Below are positions 11,130-22,611 of a stretch of 64,000 nt of DNA, piece by piece. The stretch's first letter is position 1. Each line of letters starts with the position of its first letter. Source of the DNA: Lunularia cruciata (Eukaryota; Streptophyta; Marchantiopsida; Lunulariales; Lunulariaceae). The position numbers and the translations under genes were made by a program. A model generated the notes under the pieces. The model saw nothing but the letters and a program-made list of their open reading frames with translations. It was not told the DNA's origin and made no database searches. The stretch spans positions 46,071,001 through 46,135,000 of the forward strand of contig OX419758.1 of assembly GCA_948567375.1 (NCBI GenBank), written 5' to 3'.

Positions 11130-11134
11130 TGCTA
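11130..11134. repeat. Target-site duplication TGCTA, left copy
   Basis: TGCTA is directly followed by the LTR end tataaaagac. The same 5-mer follows the other LTR at 23096-23100. Five bases is the normal size for Ty3/gypsy, and this pair fixes the outer limits of the beta element. Confidence 0.85.
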
Positions 11135-11587
11135 TATAAAAGACAAGGAGAGAGATAGGAGAATGGAAGATCACATTGGAACTCTTGAATGAAGGAAACT
11201 CCAAATGCCTAGCATGAGTTTTGATTTTGGTATTTATAAAGAACATACAAGGCTCTTGAGAAGCTTCTTAAAAACTGCTTTCTTAGGGTGCAAGCAAAGC
11301 TTCTCAAGAAGTTTCCTTATAAAAGCCACATACTTGGCATGCAAGCTAAGCTAGTTGGGAAGCTTCCCAAGAAGCTTCCTTCTAGAACTTGCCTACTTGG
11401 CGTACAAATTAAGCTAATTGGGAAGCTTCCCAAGAAGCTTCCTCCTAGAAGTCATCACTTGGCATGCACATTACCAAATACTTGGAAGGTACCAAGTAGC
11501 TTCCTAGATTATAATTCTTAGCTAATTTGGCCTATTTGATACTTCATTAGTCTTGACTAACTCGTTTGTAAACTCCATATTGTTACA
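11135..11587 (-). repeat. Beta element 3' LTR
   Basis: On the plus strand it runs from tataaaagacaagg to ccatattgttaca; in element orientation it starts TGTAACA. About 453 bp. It contains 61-bp tandem units (starts near 11335, 11396, 11457), each with the self-complementary word gaagcttc and the phrase cttggcatgcaagc. A related LTR stands alone at 54777-55212. Confidence 0.85.
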
Positions 11588-11639
11588 TATTCATCCACTG
11601 CTAGTTGGTGACGTCCTTGTCACCATGGAAGCTTCAAAC

Positions 11640-12020
11640 TATTGGATGACCATTTGTGCATTTTGGAGATGAGAAAGAGGTTCCCAAGCAAAGGAGATAC
11701 CCTTTCTAAAGGACTTTGTACTTAGTATGTTGATGGTGACCATGTTGAATGTAATAATGTGCAAAGATACGCTCAACTTCATACTCCTCATGGTCATCGA
11801 TAGGGATGGTAGGAAGAAGGTGTTGGACACGAGTGGAAAAGGAAGATGGATTAGAAACAAAGGGTTTAAAATTGGAAACATGAAAGACAAGATAGATTTT
11901 CATATCACAAGGCAAGGTAGGTCAATAAGCAACAAGAGAAATGATTTGGGTGACATCAAATGGAACTATCCAATTAGGAGCAAGTTTACAAACTTGTATA
12001 TCAAGTGGGAGGGGTAGGTT
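11640..12020 (-). pseudogene. Integrase C-terminus and chromodomain of the beta element
   Basis: Minus-strand frames give the pre-chromodomain stretch (FRLGDKVMLSSSNLPLPLD at about 12065-12010, then CKLAPNWI), the HVSNFKPF anchor near 11860, and a chromodomain-like segment (HEEYEVERIFAHYYIQHG). Chromodomains of this class bind methylated histone H3 and steer integration to heterochromatin. The C-terminal half of the domain is poorly preserved and frames shift between pieces. Confidence 0.65.
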
Positions 12021-12069
12021 ACTAGAAGAAAGCATGACCTTATCACCAAGTCGAAAGGTGAGATCACAA

Positions 12070-12910
12070 CTATGTTGGTCTATGCATTGTTTTTGACAAT
12101 TTTGAGCAACAAGGAGATGAGATTTGGCTTGTTGTAGAGAGTGTGATATTGTGATCAAGAAGTGGAAGTATGAAAGATATGAGATAGAGGAGGAGCAAGA
12201 AGGAATCTAGAACAAGTGGGTCTTGGCCAAAATTAAGAAAGAAGAGAAGAGAATCTAGTACTTGCCTTTTTGAAATTATTGTAAGCAAACTCAACAATTG
12301 CAAGACATTCATCCCAATTGGTATGATGAACATTGACAAAGTACAAATCATATCCTCCAAGGTGCAATTTGCATGTATGGTTTTTCCATTAGTTTGAGGA
12401 TGATAGACCATGGACAAGCAAGCTTGGTGCCAAGTAGCTAGAAGAATGCTTGCTAAAACTTTCTAGTGAATTGAGGATCACAATAGGAGATGAGTACACA
12501 AGGTATCCCATGATGCTTGAAGACATTGTCAAAGTAGATTTAGGCCAATATTGGAGCATCCACAATATCAAAAGTTGGTGCCAAATGGATTTGCTTACTA
12601 AGCTTATTAACAAACACCACAATTTTTTTATGACCTTGCTTTGTCTTGGGCAATGATATGATGATATCTAAGCTCACATGTTCCCATTGAGCAGATGAGA
12701 TAGGAAGTGGTTGAAGGAGTCCACTCAATTTCTGGTTGATGGCCTTGTTAGATTGGCAGCTCTCACAAGATCATACAAACTCTCAAATATCATGTGCCAT
12801 ATTAAGCCACCACCATTGGCATTGTAGGGTCTCCAAGGTCTTATCCACACCCATGTGACCAATGATTGGTAAATCATGGGTTTCTTGAAGGTGCACAAGT
12901 TGTAAATCAC
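12070..12910 (-). pseudogene. Integrase of the beta element
   Basis: The zinc-binding HHCC half begins near 12910 with LQETHDLPIIGHMGVDKTL, followed by the WWWLNMAHD segment and Cys pair. The core shows SLDIIISLPKTKQG (first catalytic Asp) near 12680 and the MVYHPQTNGKT-type stretch near 12417-12380 that holds the region of the third catalytic residue. Frames jump several times. The protein is closely related to the integrase at 61.7-62.8 kb. Confidence 0.75.
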
Positions 12911-13606
12911 ACTTGGTTAGAACATAGATCCAATTCTCACAAAATAGAAGGCTTTCCTTGAAAGAGAAGGTGTTGTATTTGTTGTTGTGAGCTGCAAGAT
13001 GACCTGATACCATCTAAAAGAAGAGGTCTTGTTGTAAAGTGGTCCTAAACTTGATTTGGACTTTTGAGTCAATGGACACTATCATAATTGCTACCATGAT
13101 GAGTGGAGTACTCTTCAAATCAGGTCTTTGTGATGGAGCATTGGGGATGACATGGAACCTACTGAGTTTGTACTCAAGTTTGATGTCAAACAACTATAGT
13201 TGTTCCTCCTATCAATGATGTCTACTCTTCATGTGCTCTAAATTAATACAGCAAGGATTTATGATTGGTTTACATGATCACTTGTGTCCCCAAGAGATAA
13301 TGCCTCCATAGTTTAGTGATGAATACCATTGCTAGTTGTTTTTGACCTCAAGCAGAGTAAGTTCTTTCTATGATGTTTAGTCAACAAGACACAAAGGCAA
13401 TAGGATGGAACACATCTTGAAATTCCTATTACAACACAACTCCAATGGCAAATTTAAAAGCATCAAATCAATCATACAAGGTAGTTGAGGATTGTATGGT
13501 TAAAGAATGGATCTTGAAGAACCATATGTTTTAGCATTTGGAATGCTTCTTCATGTTTGGTGGTCCATTGAAAGCTTAAAGTCTTCTCCAAGAGATCTGT
13601 CAATGG
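12910..13606 (-). pseudogene. RT C-terminus and RNase H of the beta element (downstream part)
   Basis: This aligns with the better-preserved relative at 62.8-63.27 kb: shared phrases include caatggtg at the 5' end, acacaaaggcaatgggatgga-type words, and the pre-integrase segment VSGHLAAHNNKYNTFSFKE (13013-12960). It is the continuation of the RT that breaks off at 19987 on the other side of the nested element. Heavily broken by stops. Confidence 0.65.
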
Positions 13607-14259
13607 TGCTTTGAGGACAAGAGAACTCTCCAAGAGATAAGAGAGGAAACATCAATTTCACACTCAATACTCTAATGCCCCCAAAGTAGCACCTTCTTTC
13701 TATTATATAGCAAGGAGGATCCTTTCAAAGGAAGTTCCATCCTTGGATCAGATACATGGATTGGTGACCTGTCCACGAGCTCCACCCTTAGATTAGTTGC
13801 TTGAGTTGGTGACATGTCAATCTTTGTCCTATCTAGTTAGTCAAATAGGTTTGATCAAAGGGAATATTTAAGGCATCTTCTTAAAGGGAGCTCAAAATTA
13901 CATGGGTGAGGTACCATTGCAAAGCTCTCGATAAGCCAAATCATGGGGAAAGAAGGCGAGACTTTTTCCCCAAAGGAGAAAAGGAAAATGAAAATATTTT
14001 CCCCCCTCTAGAGGAAAAGGAAAGCCTTTTTGTCCAAAAGGAGTGGAATCTTATCATTTTTAGGCCTAATTCATCTGTTTAGGCCTCCAAAATTGGCTTT
14101 AAAGTTTTTTGGCTATTTTTGGTTTCTGCTTTATTAGTAGAAGTACTCTTTTATTGACACCTCTATATTTTTTGCCTAGCCCATTATACACAACATCCTT
14201 CTAGATGTTGCCAAGCCAATTTTCACTTCTAGATAATATGTCTAGCTATTGGTATTATA
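13607..14259 (-). repeat. 3' LTR of the alpha gypsy element (copy B)
   Basis: Matches the alpha family from the ggacaagagaactctcc end to agctattggtattata. Its first bases (TATAATACC in element orientation) are a mutated TGTAATACC. It has a single U3 unit plus about 60 extra bases near 13960-14040, rich in gaaaagga, absent from the sister LTR. The distal tip is degraded. Confidence 0.8.
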
Positions 14260-14275
14260 GACCTCCTCCCTTTTA
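14260..14275 (-). other. Polypurine tract of the alpha gypsy element
   Basis: On the minus strand aaaagggaggaggtc lies directly before the 3' LTR. This is where plus-strand DNA synthesis is primed in LTR retrotransposons and it fixes the element's orientation. Confidence 0.8.
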
Positions 14276-14306
14276 AGACACAACGTCCTTATTGCAAAGT
14301 TGTTAC

Positions 14307-14609
14307 TCAAAGCTGAACTAACACCAATGTAATGGTCAAGTTGGTTGCTGGCTCCCAAGTTGCCTCATCTAGTGGGTACCCTTTCCAATGGACAAGATAT
14401 TCCACACATTGATGGTGAGTACCACAAATGCATTTTTGTGGAATACGTTTGACTTCAAAATCCTCCGTGTCATCAATGAGAGTTGGGCAAGGTTGACTTT
14501 CTTGGAAGGAAGAGAAGTGGGGTGGTTGAGGTGCATATTTGCATAGTAAGGAAACATGAAATACTAGATGGATCTTTATGTGTGACAGTAGCTTGAGATG
14601 GTAGACCAC
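14307..14609 (-). pseudogene. Chromodomain of the alpha gypsy element
   Basis: A 100-codon open stretch holds the LVFHVS anchor, then EDFEVKRI and the conserved YLVHWKGYPLDEATWEP, followed by ATNL: a well-preserved chromodomain with its aromatic and WEP residues. It ends pol just before the polypurine tract, as usual in chromoviruses. Confidence 0.9.
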
Positions 14610-14899
14610 TATGCCGATTCAACAATGAATGGAGAAGGTCCAATAAAACAAGGTCTGAACTTACAAGGGCAACCTAACTTGAGGTTAGTTGTTGACAGCC
14701 AGACTTGATCCCCAACATTGAACTCCAGTGTTGGTAGTGTGCATTTGCGTACTACTTCTATCAATTTTGGGTGATCTGTAACCTGTGCTTGGCATTCTAT
14801 ATACCTTGTTGGATTTGAGAAAGAAAAGTGTTGACAATGTCAACCTTGGTAGCCACCGGATGGACCTTCATCAAGCTTGAAGGTGTGAAAGGATAATCT

Positions 14900-15880
14900 C
14901 TATACATGGGAAGAATGGTGTGATCTGTGTGGAGGTATTCACTGAATTATTGTATGCAAATTCCACCAATGGGAGTAGGATGTCTCACCTCTCTTGCTCA
15001 TCTCAGGTAAAGCCTTGAAGCATGTCTTAAACAATGTGATTCACCCTCTTTGTTTGTCTATCAATCTATGGATAGTAAGCTATGGACATGGCCAATTTGG
15101 TTTTGAAGAAACCAAAGATGGTTCTCCAAAACAAACTCATGAATTGAGTGCCTCTATCTATGATGAGCACTTGAGATAAGGCATGGTGAGAGAAAATTAC
15201 ATCTAAGTACAATTGAACTAGTTATGGAGCAGTCAAGTCCTTGGTGGTAGAACACACATGAATTATTTTGCTAAGTTGGTCAACAAAGACTATGATGGAT
15301 TCAAACCCTGAGGTGGTCTTGGGCAATTCAAAAACCATATGCATGTGTACCAGATCCATATGTACCTATTCCCAATGTTGTATAGGAGTGAGGAGGGGTT
15401 GAAGGAGTCCTATGGGAGCTTGATTAGAAGCTTTATTTTGTTTGATAAAGTAAGCAGCTCCAAACATATTCCATTACATCACTATTCATCTCAAACAAAT
15501 AGTGATGGCATTTAATTGCTTCTAAGGTCTTTTCCACTCTAACATGACCTACAATGGCAAAATCATGAAATTTTGCTAAGATGGTGGTTCTTAGATCCGT
15601 GGCGTCCGAGATCCATAACATGCCATCATAAAAGGTGAGTCCTTGTATGCTAGTGATGCCTTTGGATGATTGAGCACTTACAATTTGTGGATTAGTCTTT
15701 GTAACAGCAAGAATCCTTGGCAAAAATTCAAGGTTCATCTTGACTTCCACCACCAGATTGTTTACTATTGGCATCCAAGTGAATGCATCTTCAAGTTGCT
15801 TCTTTCATTCTACATATGTGATTGTCATGTTGCATTTTTATCTCCACTCTACCCATCAAATTTGTTGATGAGAAAGATCA
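14900..15880 (-). pseudogene. Integrase of the alpha gypsy element
   Basis: The 113-codon stretch 15774-15433 contains the segment before the zinc domain (GLTFYDGMLWISD) and the HHCC start FHDFAIVGHVRVEKTLEAI, with a Cys pair following near 15450. The core runs on to about 14900 in broken frames. It is related to but clearly distinct from the beta-type integrase. Confidence 0.7.
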
Positions 15881-17300
15881 TTTTGTATCTTGAGGTAGAC
15901 TAGAGGTTTGTGGTCGGTCTCTACCACAAATGTCTTCTTACCAAGATAGTGATTCCAATGCTTGGTTGTTAGGACAATGGCCAGCTCTTCTCATTCAATA
16001 GTGTGATAGTTGCATTTTTCCAATAACAAATTCTAAGAGAAATATGCAATTGGGTGCCATCCATCCTACCACTCTTGTTAGAGGACTGCTCCTATTGCTA
16101 CGTTTGATGCATCTATAACTATCTTGATTGGATGTTCAATTCATACTATTTCAAGATTGGTGTCTATAGTAACATGCCTTTTAACTCCTAAAAGGCCAAT
16201 TTTTGTGTAGTTCTCCACATCCACTTCTTGCATTTTCCCTAATACTATTAGAGGTTATGCAATCTTGGAGAAGTCCTTGAAAAATTGATGATAAAACCCT
16301 ATCAAGCCCAAGAAACTCTTGTGTTGAGTCTGACCTTTTGGAGCATCTTATTTTTGAATGACTTCTATTTTATCTGCTAGCATTTGGATACCTTCTGCAT
16401 TTACTCTATGCCCTAAGTAGTCTACTTCAGATCTGCAAAACTCACACTTTGAGATTTTGGCATACAATTGATTCTATCATAGAATTTGGAGGACTTCTCA
16501 TAGATATTGCTTGTGGTCTATCATTGTCCTTTTGTAAACTAAGATGTCATCAAGGAAAATGATAAAAAAAACTACCCAAGTATGGGTAAAATTTGTCATT
16601 CATCAAACTCATGAAAATGGCTGGAGCATTGGTGAGGCCAAATGATATCACCAAGTACTCAAAGTGACTATACCTTGTTCAAAAGGTTCTTTTGTGTATG
16701 CCTTCCTTCACAATCTTGATTTGGTTGTAATTGCTCCGTAGGTCAAGCTTGGTGAAGTGCCTTGCCCCATTGAGTTGATCAAACAAGTCATCCATGCAAG
16801 GTAATGGTATTTGTTCTTCACTATTTGTTGATTTAGTCCCCAATAGTCAATGCACATGCGTATTGTTCCATCCTTCTTCTAATATCAAAGCTCCATATGG
16901 TGATACGCTGGGTTGGATAAAACCTTTTGCAACATATCCTTGATTTGAGCCTTACACTCCTCCAACTCATGAAATGTTAATCAATATAGAGCCTTACAAG
17001 GAGGTGTCTTCCCAAGGAGTATCTTGATTTTATGGTCTACTCCACCTTTTGGTGGTAAACCTATGGATAATTCATCTTGAAAGATATCTTGAAACTCTTT
17101 GACCACATCTTTCAATTTCTCAAGAATTTTTCCATTATGTTGGGCACTCTAGACTTCTCTTATTAGACCCATGAAACATCTATTTGTCTTAAAAATAGAT
17201 TGGTCCTTACAACATATAGAGGAAGCTCTTGACTTTGTGATCTTTCTTCAACCACAAAGATCTTCCATTGACTAGTTTTCACTACTTTCTTCCTCAGTCC
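15880..17300 (-). pseudogene. Reverse transcriptase and RNase H of the alpha gypsy element
   Basis: Minus-strand RT motifs are DGTIRMCIDYWGLNQQIVKN near 16880-16820 and the catalytic box FLDDILVYK at about 16530-16562, where both catalytic Asp residues survive. RNase H follows toward 15880 (HYLGKKTFVVETD-like segment). Stops and shifts occur, so no intact enzyme is encoded. Confidence 0.75.
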
Positions 17301-17335
17301 ACCGTGGGGTTATACTGCTCCATCCATGGCATGCC

Positions 17336-17572
17336 TTAGATTTCATCATAATGAGCTAATGGTATCACTTGCCACTTGATTGCTTCTTGATACTCTCCTA
17401 CAAAGAGTACAACCTTTTTAAGTAATGACTCAATCCTCTCTATTTGACCATTAGGTAACTCTACTTTGTCATTCTTATCCTTCATCTTTAGCCTCGTTGC
17501 ACCAAAGTGAGACAAGAAATTCTCTATTGCTCCAAGATCAATTAACACTCTCATCGGATTGCCTTCTAGCAT
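17336..17572 (-). pseudogene. Aspartic protease of the alpha gypsy element
   Basis: A 78-codon open stretch reads MRVLIDLGAIENFLSH; the retropepsin active-site D-S/T-G appears as DLG, so the Ser/Thr is Leu. The next conserved segment, VELPNGQIERIESLL, is recognisable. It lies between gag and RT as expected. The active-site change suggests loss of protease function. Confidence 0.75.
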
Positions 17573-17898
17573 TCCATCTACAAAAATTAATTATGCATTT
17601 ATCTTTCTCCACCTTTGCAACTCATCCTCTTCCTTCCACCGCTTTTACTCTTCTTCACCAAGCTAACAAGGCCGCAAGGTATATTTATTGGCAATCATCA
17701 TTTTCTGATGTGATTTCAGCATCCTTCTCTTTAATTCATCTCTCCATGTGGTTTAGAGATCACTCATATGGATACCAAGGGCCACTAAGATGATGAGCAT
17801 GAAAATTGATGGTTATGTGCACAATTTGGCCACAATTGTAATAGCATTGTTTTTCTGCTCGAGCTCCTTCTCCTTGTGGTGCTCCTTCTCTCCTTTTG

Positions 17899-18880
17899 TC
17901 AACCCATCCCCATTCTCCTTGGAAGGGTCTTGCTCCTTAGTCTTGAAACCCAAAAAAAACCTTGCTCCTTGGTCTTTCTCAATTCTATAGGAATTGGTCC
18001 ACCAAAATGGTGTGTCTCAAACCGATAGTTTTGCATTGGTGTTACTATCTCACCTCTTCCAAGTGCAGTTGCTATTCTTTGAGTGCAAGCAATGGCTTCA
18101 AAAATAGTGCAAGGATTTTGTACCATTATCTCTTGAAAAAATTTCTTTTTTACTCCCCTTTTGAAGTTATCAAGAGCTTTGGCTAGACTCATATTGATTA
18201 TCACAACCTATAGATCCAGAAATTCCTATACGTACTCTTGTAAGTTATTATTTTGCTTCAACCCCCAGAGTTTGGTTCAGGAAATTTGCACAAAATCCCC
18301 ATATTGGAAATTCTAGAGCAGCCGTTCTTGCATGGCTGTCCAAGTGACCTCTATTCCTTCTACTAACAATGATCACTCCCAAGCATCATACTATGTGAGG
18401 GCTTTATTGATCAAGTACCCACATGCAAACATACTTGTAGAATAATTCAATGCTCTGAATTGTGAATAGTCAAAGATATCAATTCATTCTTGAGATACAA
18501 TTTTCCACTACTCCCATGGAACATTGTCCCTTGTAAGGTTTGATGTTACACTTCTTTTTTATTCATAGTAACAATGTGGCTTGGTTGTTGATTGGGATCG
18601 GTATCCTCGGCATTAGAAACTCTCCAGGCACTTTGATTGCTAGAGCTAGTTGTTGAGATGGTTCTCCTTCTTGCATTACTTGAGCATTCTTGATACTACA
18701 TACTTGATTTTGACATTCCTCCATGGTCATCTTGATCTCTCAAAACTCGTTCAACATTCCTTGCATCAACTCTTGCAATTGTAGATCCATGATTCCTACA
18801 CACGGCCAATGTTCAATTGCTACTTATTACTTCAATAGAATTAATATGATCACTCGAGAGTGAGTGAAAATTATTGGGAA
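17899..18880 (-). pseudogene. Gag region of the alpha gypsy element
   Basis: The 101-codon stretch 18204-17899 shows a gypsy gag-like segment (SLAKALDNFKRGVKKKFFQE, then IFEAIACTQRIATALGRG). Upstream sequence to about 18880 reads as gag with many stops. It would have formed the nucleocapsid. Assignment rests on position between primer site and protease, plus general gag character. Confidence 0.55.
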
Positions 18881-19380
18881 TACCATGGGGACCTCTGAGG
18901 CTATTACTCATTGATAATATTCCTCACCAAAATTGTGGACTATAAAATCCTTAAACATCACTTTTGGTCAAACCACATAACAGATTTCTACTTGCATGTT
19001 GAAAGGGTAAGGATTTGGTACATTTAGATCCACAAAATCATAACAAAATGTAGATTGTAAAATCTTACTCTCTGTCATACACCACCATAGATAGAAACAC
19101 CGGGTTTGGTGAATTCATCACTCTATCTATGAATTATACTCTAAAATGATAAACAACTCATTTGCTCACGTTAGATGTACATAATCTTAATGTGAAATGG
19201 ATTCAAGAATGGAAAAGTAGGTGCATGAAATTTTCCTCCATGCACCTCCATCCCATCCTCTCTCTAAGACAATCCTTCCCAAGTGTAACAATTGCACTAT
19301 GTTTTCTCCCCTCAAAATTACCCAATCTCAGTAACTTGTATTCTTTGAAGAGGTAATCCACTCTCTTGGATTAAAATACT

Positions 19381-19393
19381 TGCTCTGATACCA
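19381..19393 (-). other. Primer binding site of the alpha gypsy element
   Basis: The minus strand reads TGGTATCAGAGCA one base inside the 5' LTR. This is complementary to the 3' end of plant initiator tRNA-Met and matches the site after alpha LTR copy I at 61346-61358. Confidence 0.9.
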
Positions 19394-19394
19394 T

Positions 19395-19986
19395 TGTAAT
19401 ACTCCAAGGACAAGAGAACTCTGCAGGAGATAAGAAAGGAAACACCAACTTCACACTCAATACTCCAATGCTCCAAAGGAGCACCTTCTCTCTATCATAT
19501 AGCAAGGAAGATCCCCTCAAAGGAAGCTCCGCCCTTGGATCAGATACATGGATTGGTGACCTGTTTGTGAGCTCCACCATTAGATTAGTTCTTTGGGTGG
19601 GTGACATGTCAGTCCTTGTCCTATCTAGTTGGTCAAATAGGTTTGACTAGAGAGAATCTTTAAGGAATCTTCCTATAGAGAGCTCAGAATCACGTAGGTG
19701 AGTTACCATTGGAAAGCTTTTGATGAGATGAATCATGGGAAGAAAAGGCAAGCCTATCTCCTACAGGCCAAAATTCTTTTAATTTTCAAGGCCTAATTCA
19801 TCCATTTAGGCCTCTAAAATTGGCTCTAAAGTTTTTAGGCTATTTTTGGTTTTTGCTCTATTATTTGAAGTACTCTTTTGGTGATAGCTGTATCTATTCT
19901 ACCTAGCCCATTGTAAACAACATCCTTCTGGATATTACTAAGCCAATTTTCACCTCTAGATAATATGTCTAGCTATTAGTATTGCA
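19395..19986 (-). repeat. 5' LTR of the alpha gypsy element (copy C)
   Basis: 592 bp, starting (plus strand) tgtaatactccaaggacaag and ending agctattagtattgca. Single-U3-unit type. The primer site next to it fixes the orientation of the whole alpha family. Confidence 0.88.
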
Positions 19987-20900
19987 TATAGTCACATGAG
20001 CATAATAGTGGATGAATCATGGGTAAGAACTTGCCAATCCATTACATGCCTGCACTTTTGTGGCATCTTTTAGAGTATGCCAATTAGTAATAGCCTTGAT
20101 TTCTCCTTGTTCATCTTGATCTCCTCTGATGAGACCTTATGACCTAGGAAGGTAACTTCTTTTTACCAAAAGGCACACTTTGACTTTTTGTAGTAAAACT
20201 TCCATTGACATAGTTGTCTTAGGAATTCTCCCCTGTGATTCATGTGTCTTGCCTTCATCTTGCTAAAGATTAAAATTTCATCCAAGAATACCACCACATA
20301 CCAATCCAATAGCCCATCCAATATGAGATGCATTTGATCCATGAAGATTGCTAGAGCAGTAGTGAGCCCAAAGGGTAGAACTCTCTATTCAAAATGCTCA
20401 TACCTTATGAAAAAAGTAATATTTTGCACATCTTCCCTATCAATGCAAATCTACCAATAGCCGCTTTGGAGACCCAAATTGAAGAAGTATTGTGCTCCGC
20501 TCAATTGATCTAGCAAATCATCAATTTAAGGTAAGGGATATGCATTCTTCACTATTTATTAAGGCCATGATAATCAATACAGAAGCAAATTCCCCTATCC
20601 TTCTTTGGGAAAAATAGTATTGGTGCTCCACAAGGAGATGTACTATATCATACAAAATCCTTCTCTAATAACTCCATCAATGTTGTTCAAAGCTCATCCA
20701 ACTCCTTTGGCAAGAGTCAATATATTGGTCTATTCACAAGAGTACTTCTCAACAATAACTCAATCTGGAAGGGCATACCACAATCAAAGGGTAATCCCTT
20801 CTGTAGATTATTCAGTAAACACATTTGCAAACTCTTGAACTACTTGATCAATTATTGCTTAATGAGGCTTTTGGCATTCACTAGATTCTCGATATGCAAC
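19987..20900 (-). pseudogene. Reverse transcriptase of the beta element (upstream part)
   Basis: Homologous to 63.28-63.89 kb: the same run (tcacatgagcataat, then gatgaa, then gccaatccatt) resumes immediately after the alpha 5' LTR. The catalytic box at about 20266-20300 reads VVVFLDEILIF, so the second Asp is Glu. Many stops. Together with 12910-13606 it forms one interrupted RT-RNase H unit. Confidence 0.75.
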
Positions 20901-21086
20901 CGACTTGATCCACACCACAAAAGTAAGAATGTGATCCTCCAAAGCTTGCTCTATGGTTACTTTATTGACAAATTTTCCATCTTGGGACTTACTATTCTTA
21001 GGTGTCTTACTCAAAGTTGCTAGACAACCTAATTGGTAGTTCTTACCTTGGTGTTGTACTTGAATTCATTGTCAAGTCCAAACAAA

Positions 21087-21347
21087 TTAAACCTTATCAT
21101 GTTCAAGCCAAGGCAAATGTAGCATGACATCATAGTGTAGAGGTGCCACTACAAACCTCATACACTTCCAATACTCCTTCCTAATCTTGAATATAATAGG
21201 ATATGAGGTACAAGATGCAAAACTCTTTCTATGATCCGCCATCATCAATATACTTCCAATTATTGGTTTGATAAGAGTACCTAATTCCTTTGCTAATTGC
21301 ATGGACATGCAATTCTTTGAACTTCTTGAATCAACCAAATCTAACAA
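21087..21347 (-). pseudogene. Protease region of the beta element
   Basis: An 86-codon stretch begins with LDLVDSRSSKNC, where the usual LVDSGATHNF-type active site has lost its Gly. It then continues with the protease-RT linker type segment FVVAPLHYDVMLHLPWLE (canonical DVILGMPWL). The position between gag and RT supports the call. Confidence 0.7.
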
Positions 21348-21399
21348 CCATTATTAGACATCATACCTTGCAAGTGAAGTAAACTTGCATAGGTTTAGC

Positions 21400-22590
21400 T
21401 TTCAATCCCATTGGCACTAATCAAGTTCCCAATATGTTGCTCAAATTCTCCTACTAGGATTCTTTGTTTCCTTGACCATCATGCTCCATGAACTCTATTT
21501 GGGCAATTTGTTAGGATAGTCTATTCTTGAGTGGACATTCAACAATGCAATGTCAAATTTGGCAATAATAGATAAAACAACTATCATTTTTTTTGCAATC
21601 TTTCCCTATGTGGAGTGCCAAGGGATCTCCATTGGATGGCATCAATCACCATTGGTGTTGGCTGCTCTACCCATGTGTAGGGTGTTGGCAAGTTTTGTGA
21701 AGATCGAGGTCAAGACCAAATTATCACAACCAAGGAACCAAAATGCTCAGCCAGTATCATGGCTTCCTCCAAGTGTTTGTGCTCTTACATGGTCCCTTCT
21801 AATTTGATGTGTGACTCCAAATCCCTCACAAATGATCCTAAGTTTCACCTTCTAGTATATTTGGAATTTACATTATATTGTTTTGGAATTGAGTGATGTA
21901 GCTTCTGATGGAACCAATCTGCTTCAATTTTGCCAATCTATCCTATATGGCTTATATGATATTTATAGCTTGAAATTGCCCAATTATTGCACACTTGAAT
22001 TCTTTCCATGTCAAGATTGGTGCAAAAATATGTTATTCATCTTGTTCTACTTGGAATTACCATCAAAGTTCTACCATTTTATCCAATTTGCTTGAAGGTA
22101 AGAGAATCTATCCTTGTTCATCTTGAAGATTTGTAGCCCCAAAATAACATTTGCAATCAAACAAGAAATTCTCCACTACACCCAAGAGATTCTTGCCTTC
22201 AAATACCTTGGGCTTTGGAAATCAGATTTTCTCTTCTCCTTCTTGAAATGATGCTCTCTTTACATGATCTTGTCATTTATGGTCTCGTTCTTTCAACAAT
22301 CAAATAAGATGCTTGATTTGTTGTTGCATAGCAATGATAAATTTAGGCATTGTTTCCATGACCACTATTCTATCAAAATACCTACTATTCTCTAAGTTGA
22401 CATATAGATACAACACGTACATTGTTCTCCATAAGTTACAATCAAAAGTACCAAGGGTCATCAAACAAAGTGATCATATTCAAAACAGTTTACCCAAAGA
22501 ATGAGATGATGAACTACATGAAATGATGCTTGGATAGTACATGGACATGAAAATTCCAATGGATTTGGTGGTCCATAAATTCCATCCATC
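21400..22590 (-). pseudogene. Gag region of the beta element
   Basis: On the minus strand near 21590-21540 a degenerate Cys-His box (CFIYYCQI, stop, HCIVECP) resembles a gag zinc knuckle. Sequence from there to the primer site at 22599 is full of stops, without clearer motifs. The call rests mainly on position between primer site and protease. Confidence 0.5.
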
Positions 22591-22596
22591 CTATTC

Positions 22597-22610
22597 CTAC
22601 TTTGATACCA
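22597..22610 (-). other. Primer binding site of the beta element
   Basis: The minus strand reads TGGTATCAAAGTAG one base inside the 5' LTR. It matches the initiator-Met type site for its first eight bases, then differs (AAAG instead of AGAG). Confidence 0.75.
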
Positions 22611-22611
22611 A

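Larger units (their letters stand above)
13607..19986 (-). mobile_element. Alpha-LTR chromodomain Ty3/gypsy element nested in the beta element
   Basis: Minus-strand order: 5' LTR 19395-19986, primer site 19381-19393, gag, protease, RT, RNase H, integrase, chromodomain, polypurine tract 14260-14275, 3' LTR 13607-14259. All parts of a complete gypsy element are present, all with stops. The LTRs differ by about 28 positions over their first ~185 bases by eye, so the insertion is old. It sits inside the RT of the beta element. I could not define a clear 5-bp target duplication because the left LTR tip is damaged. This element links the alpha LTR family to an autonomous coding element. Confidence 0.85.

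Noticed and set aside
11288-11521. 77-codon repetitive open frame (and a twin at 22781-23023)
   Set aside because: Produced by the 61-bp tandem units inside the beta LTRs, not by a gene.
19381-19393. Possible tRNA gene end
   Set aside because: The Met-tRNA-like word is a retrotransposon primer site next to an LTR; no cloverleaf is present.
13602-19991. Five-base target duplication for the alpha gypsy element (aatgg/tatag)
   Set aside because: Only three of five bases match and the left LTR tip is damaged, so I do not claim a duplication.
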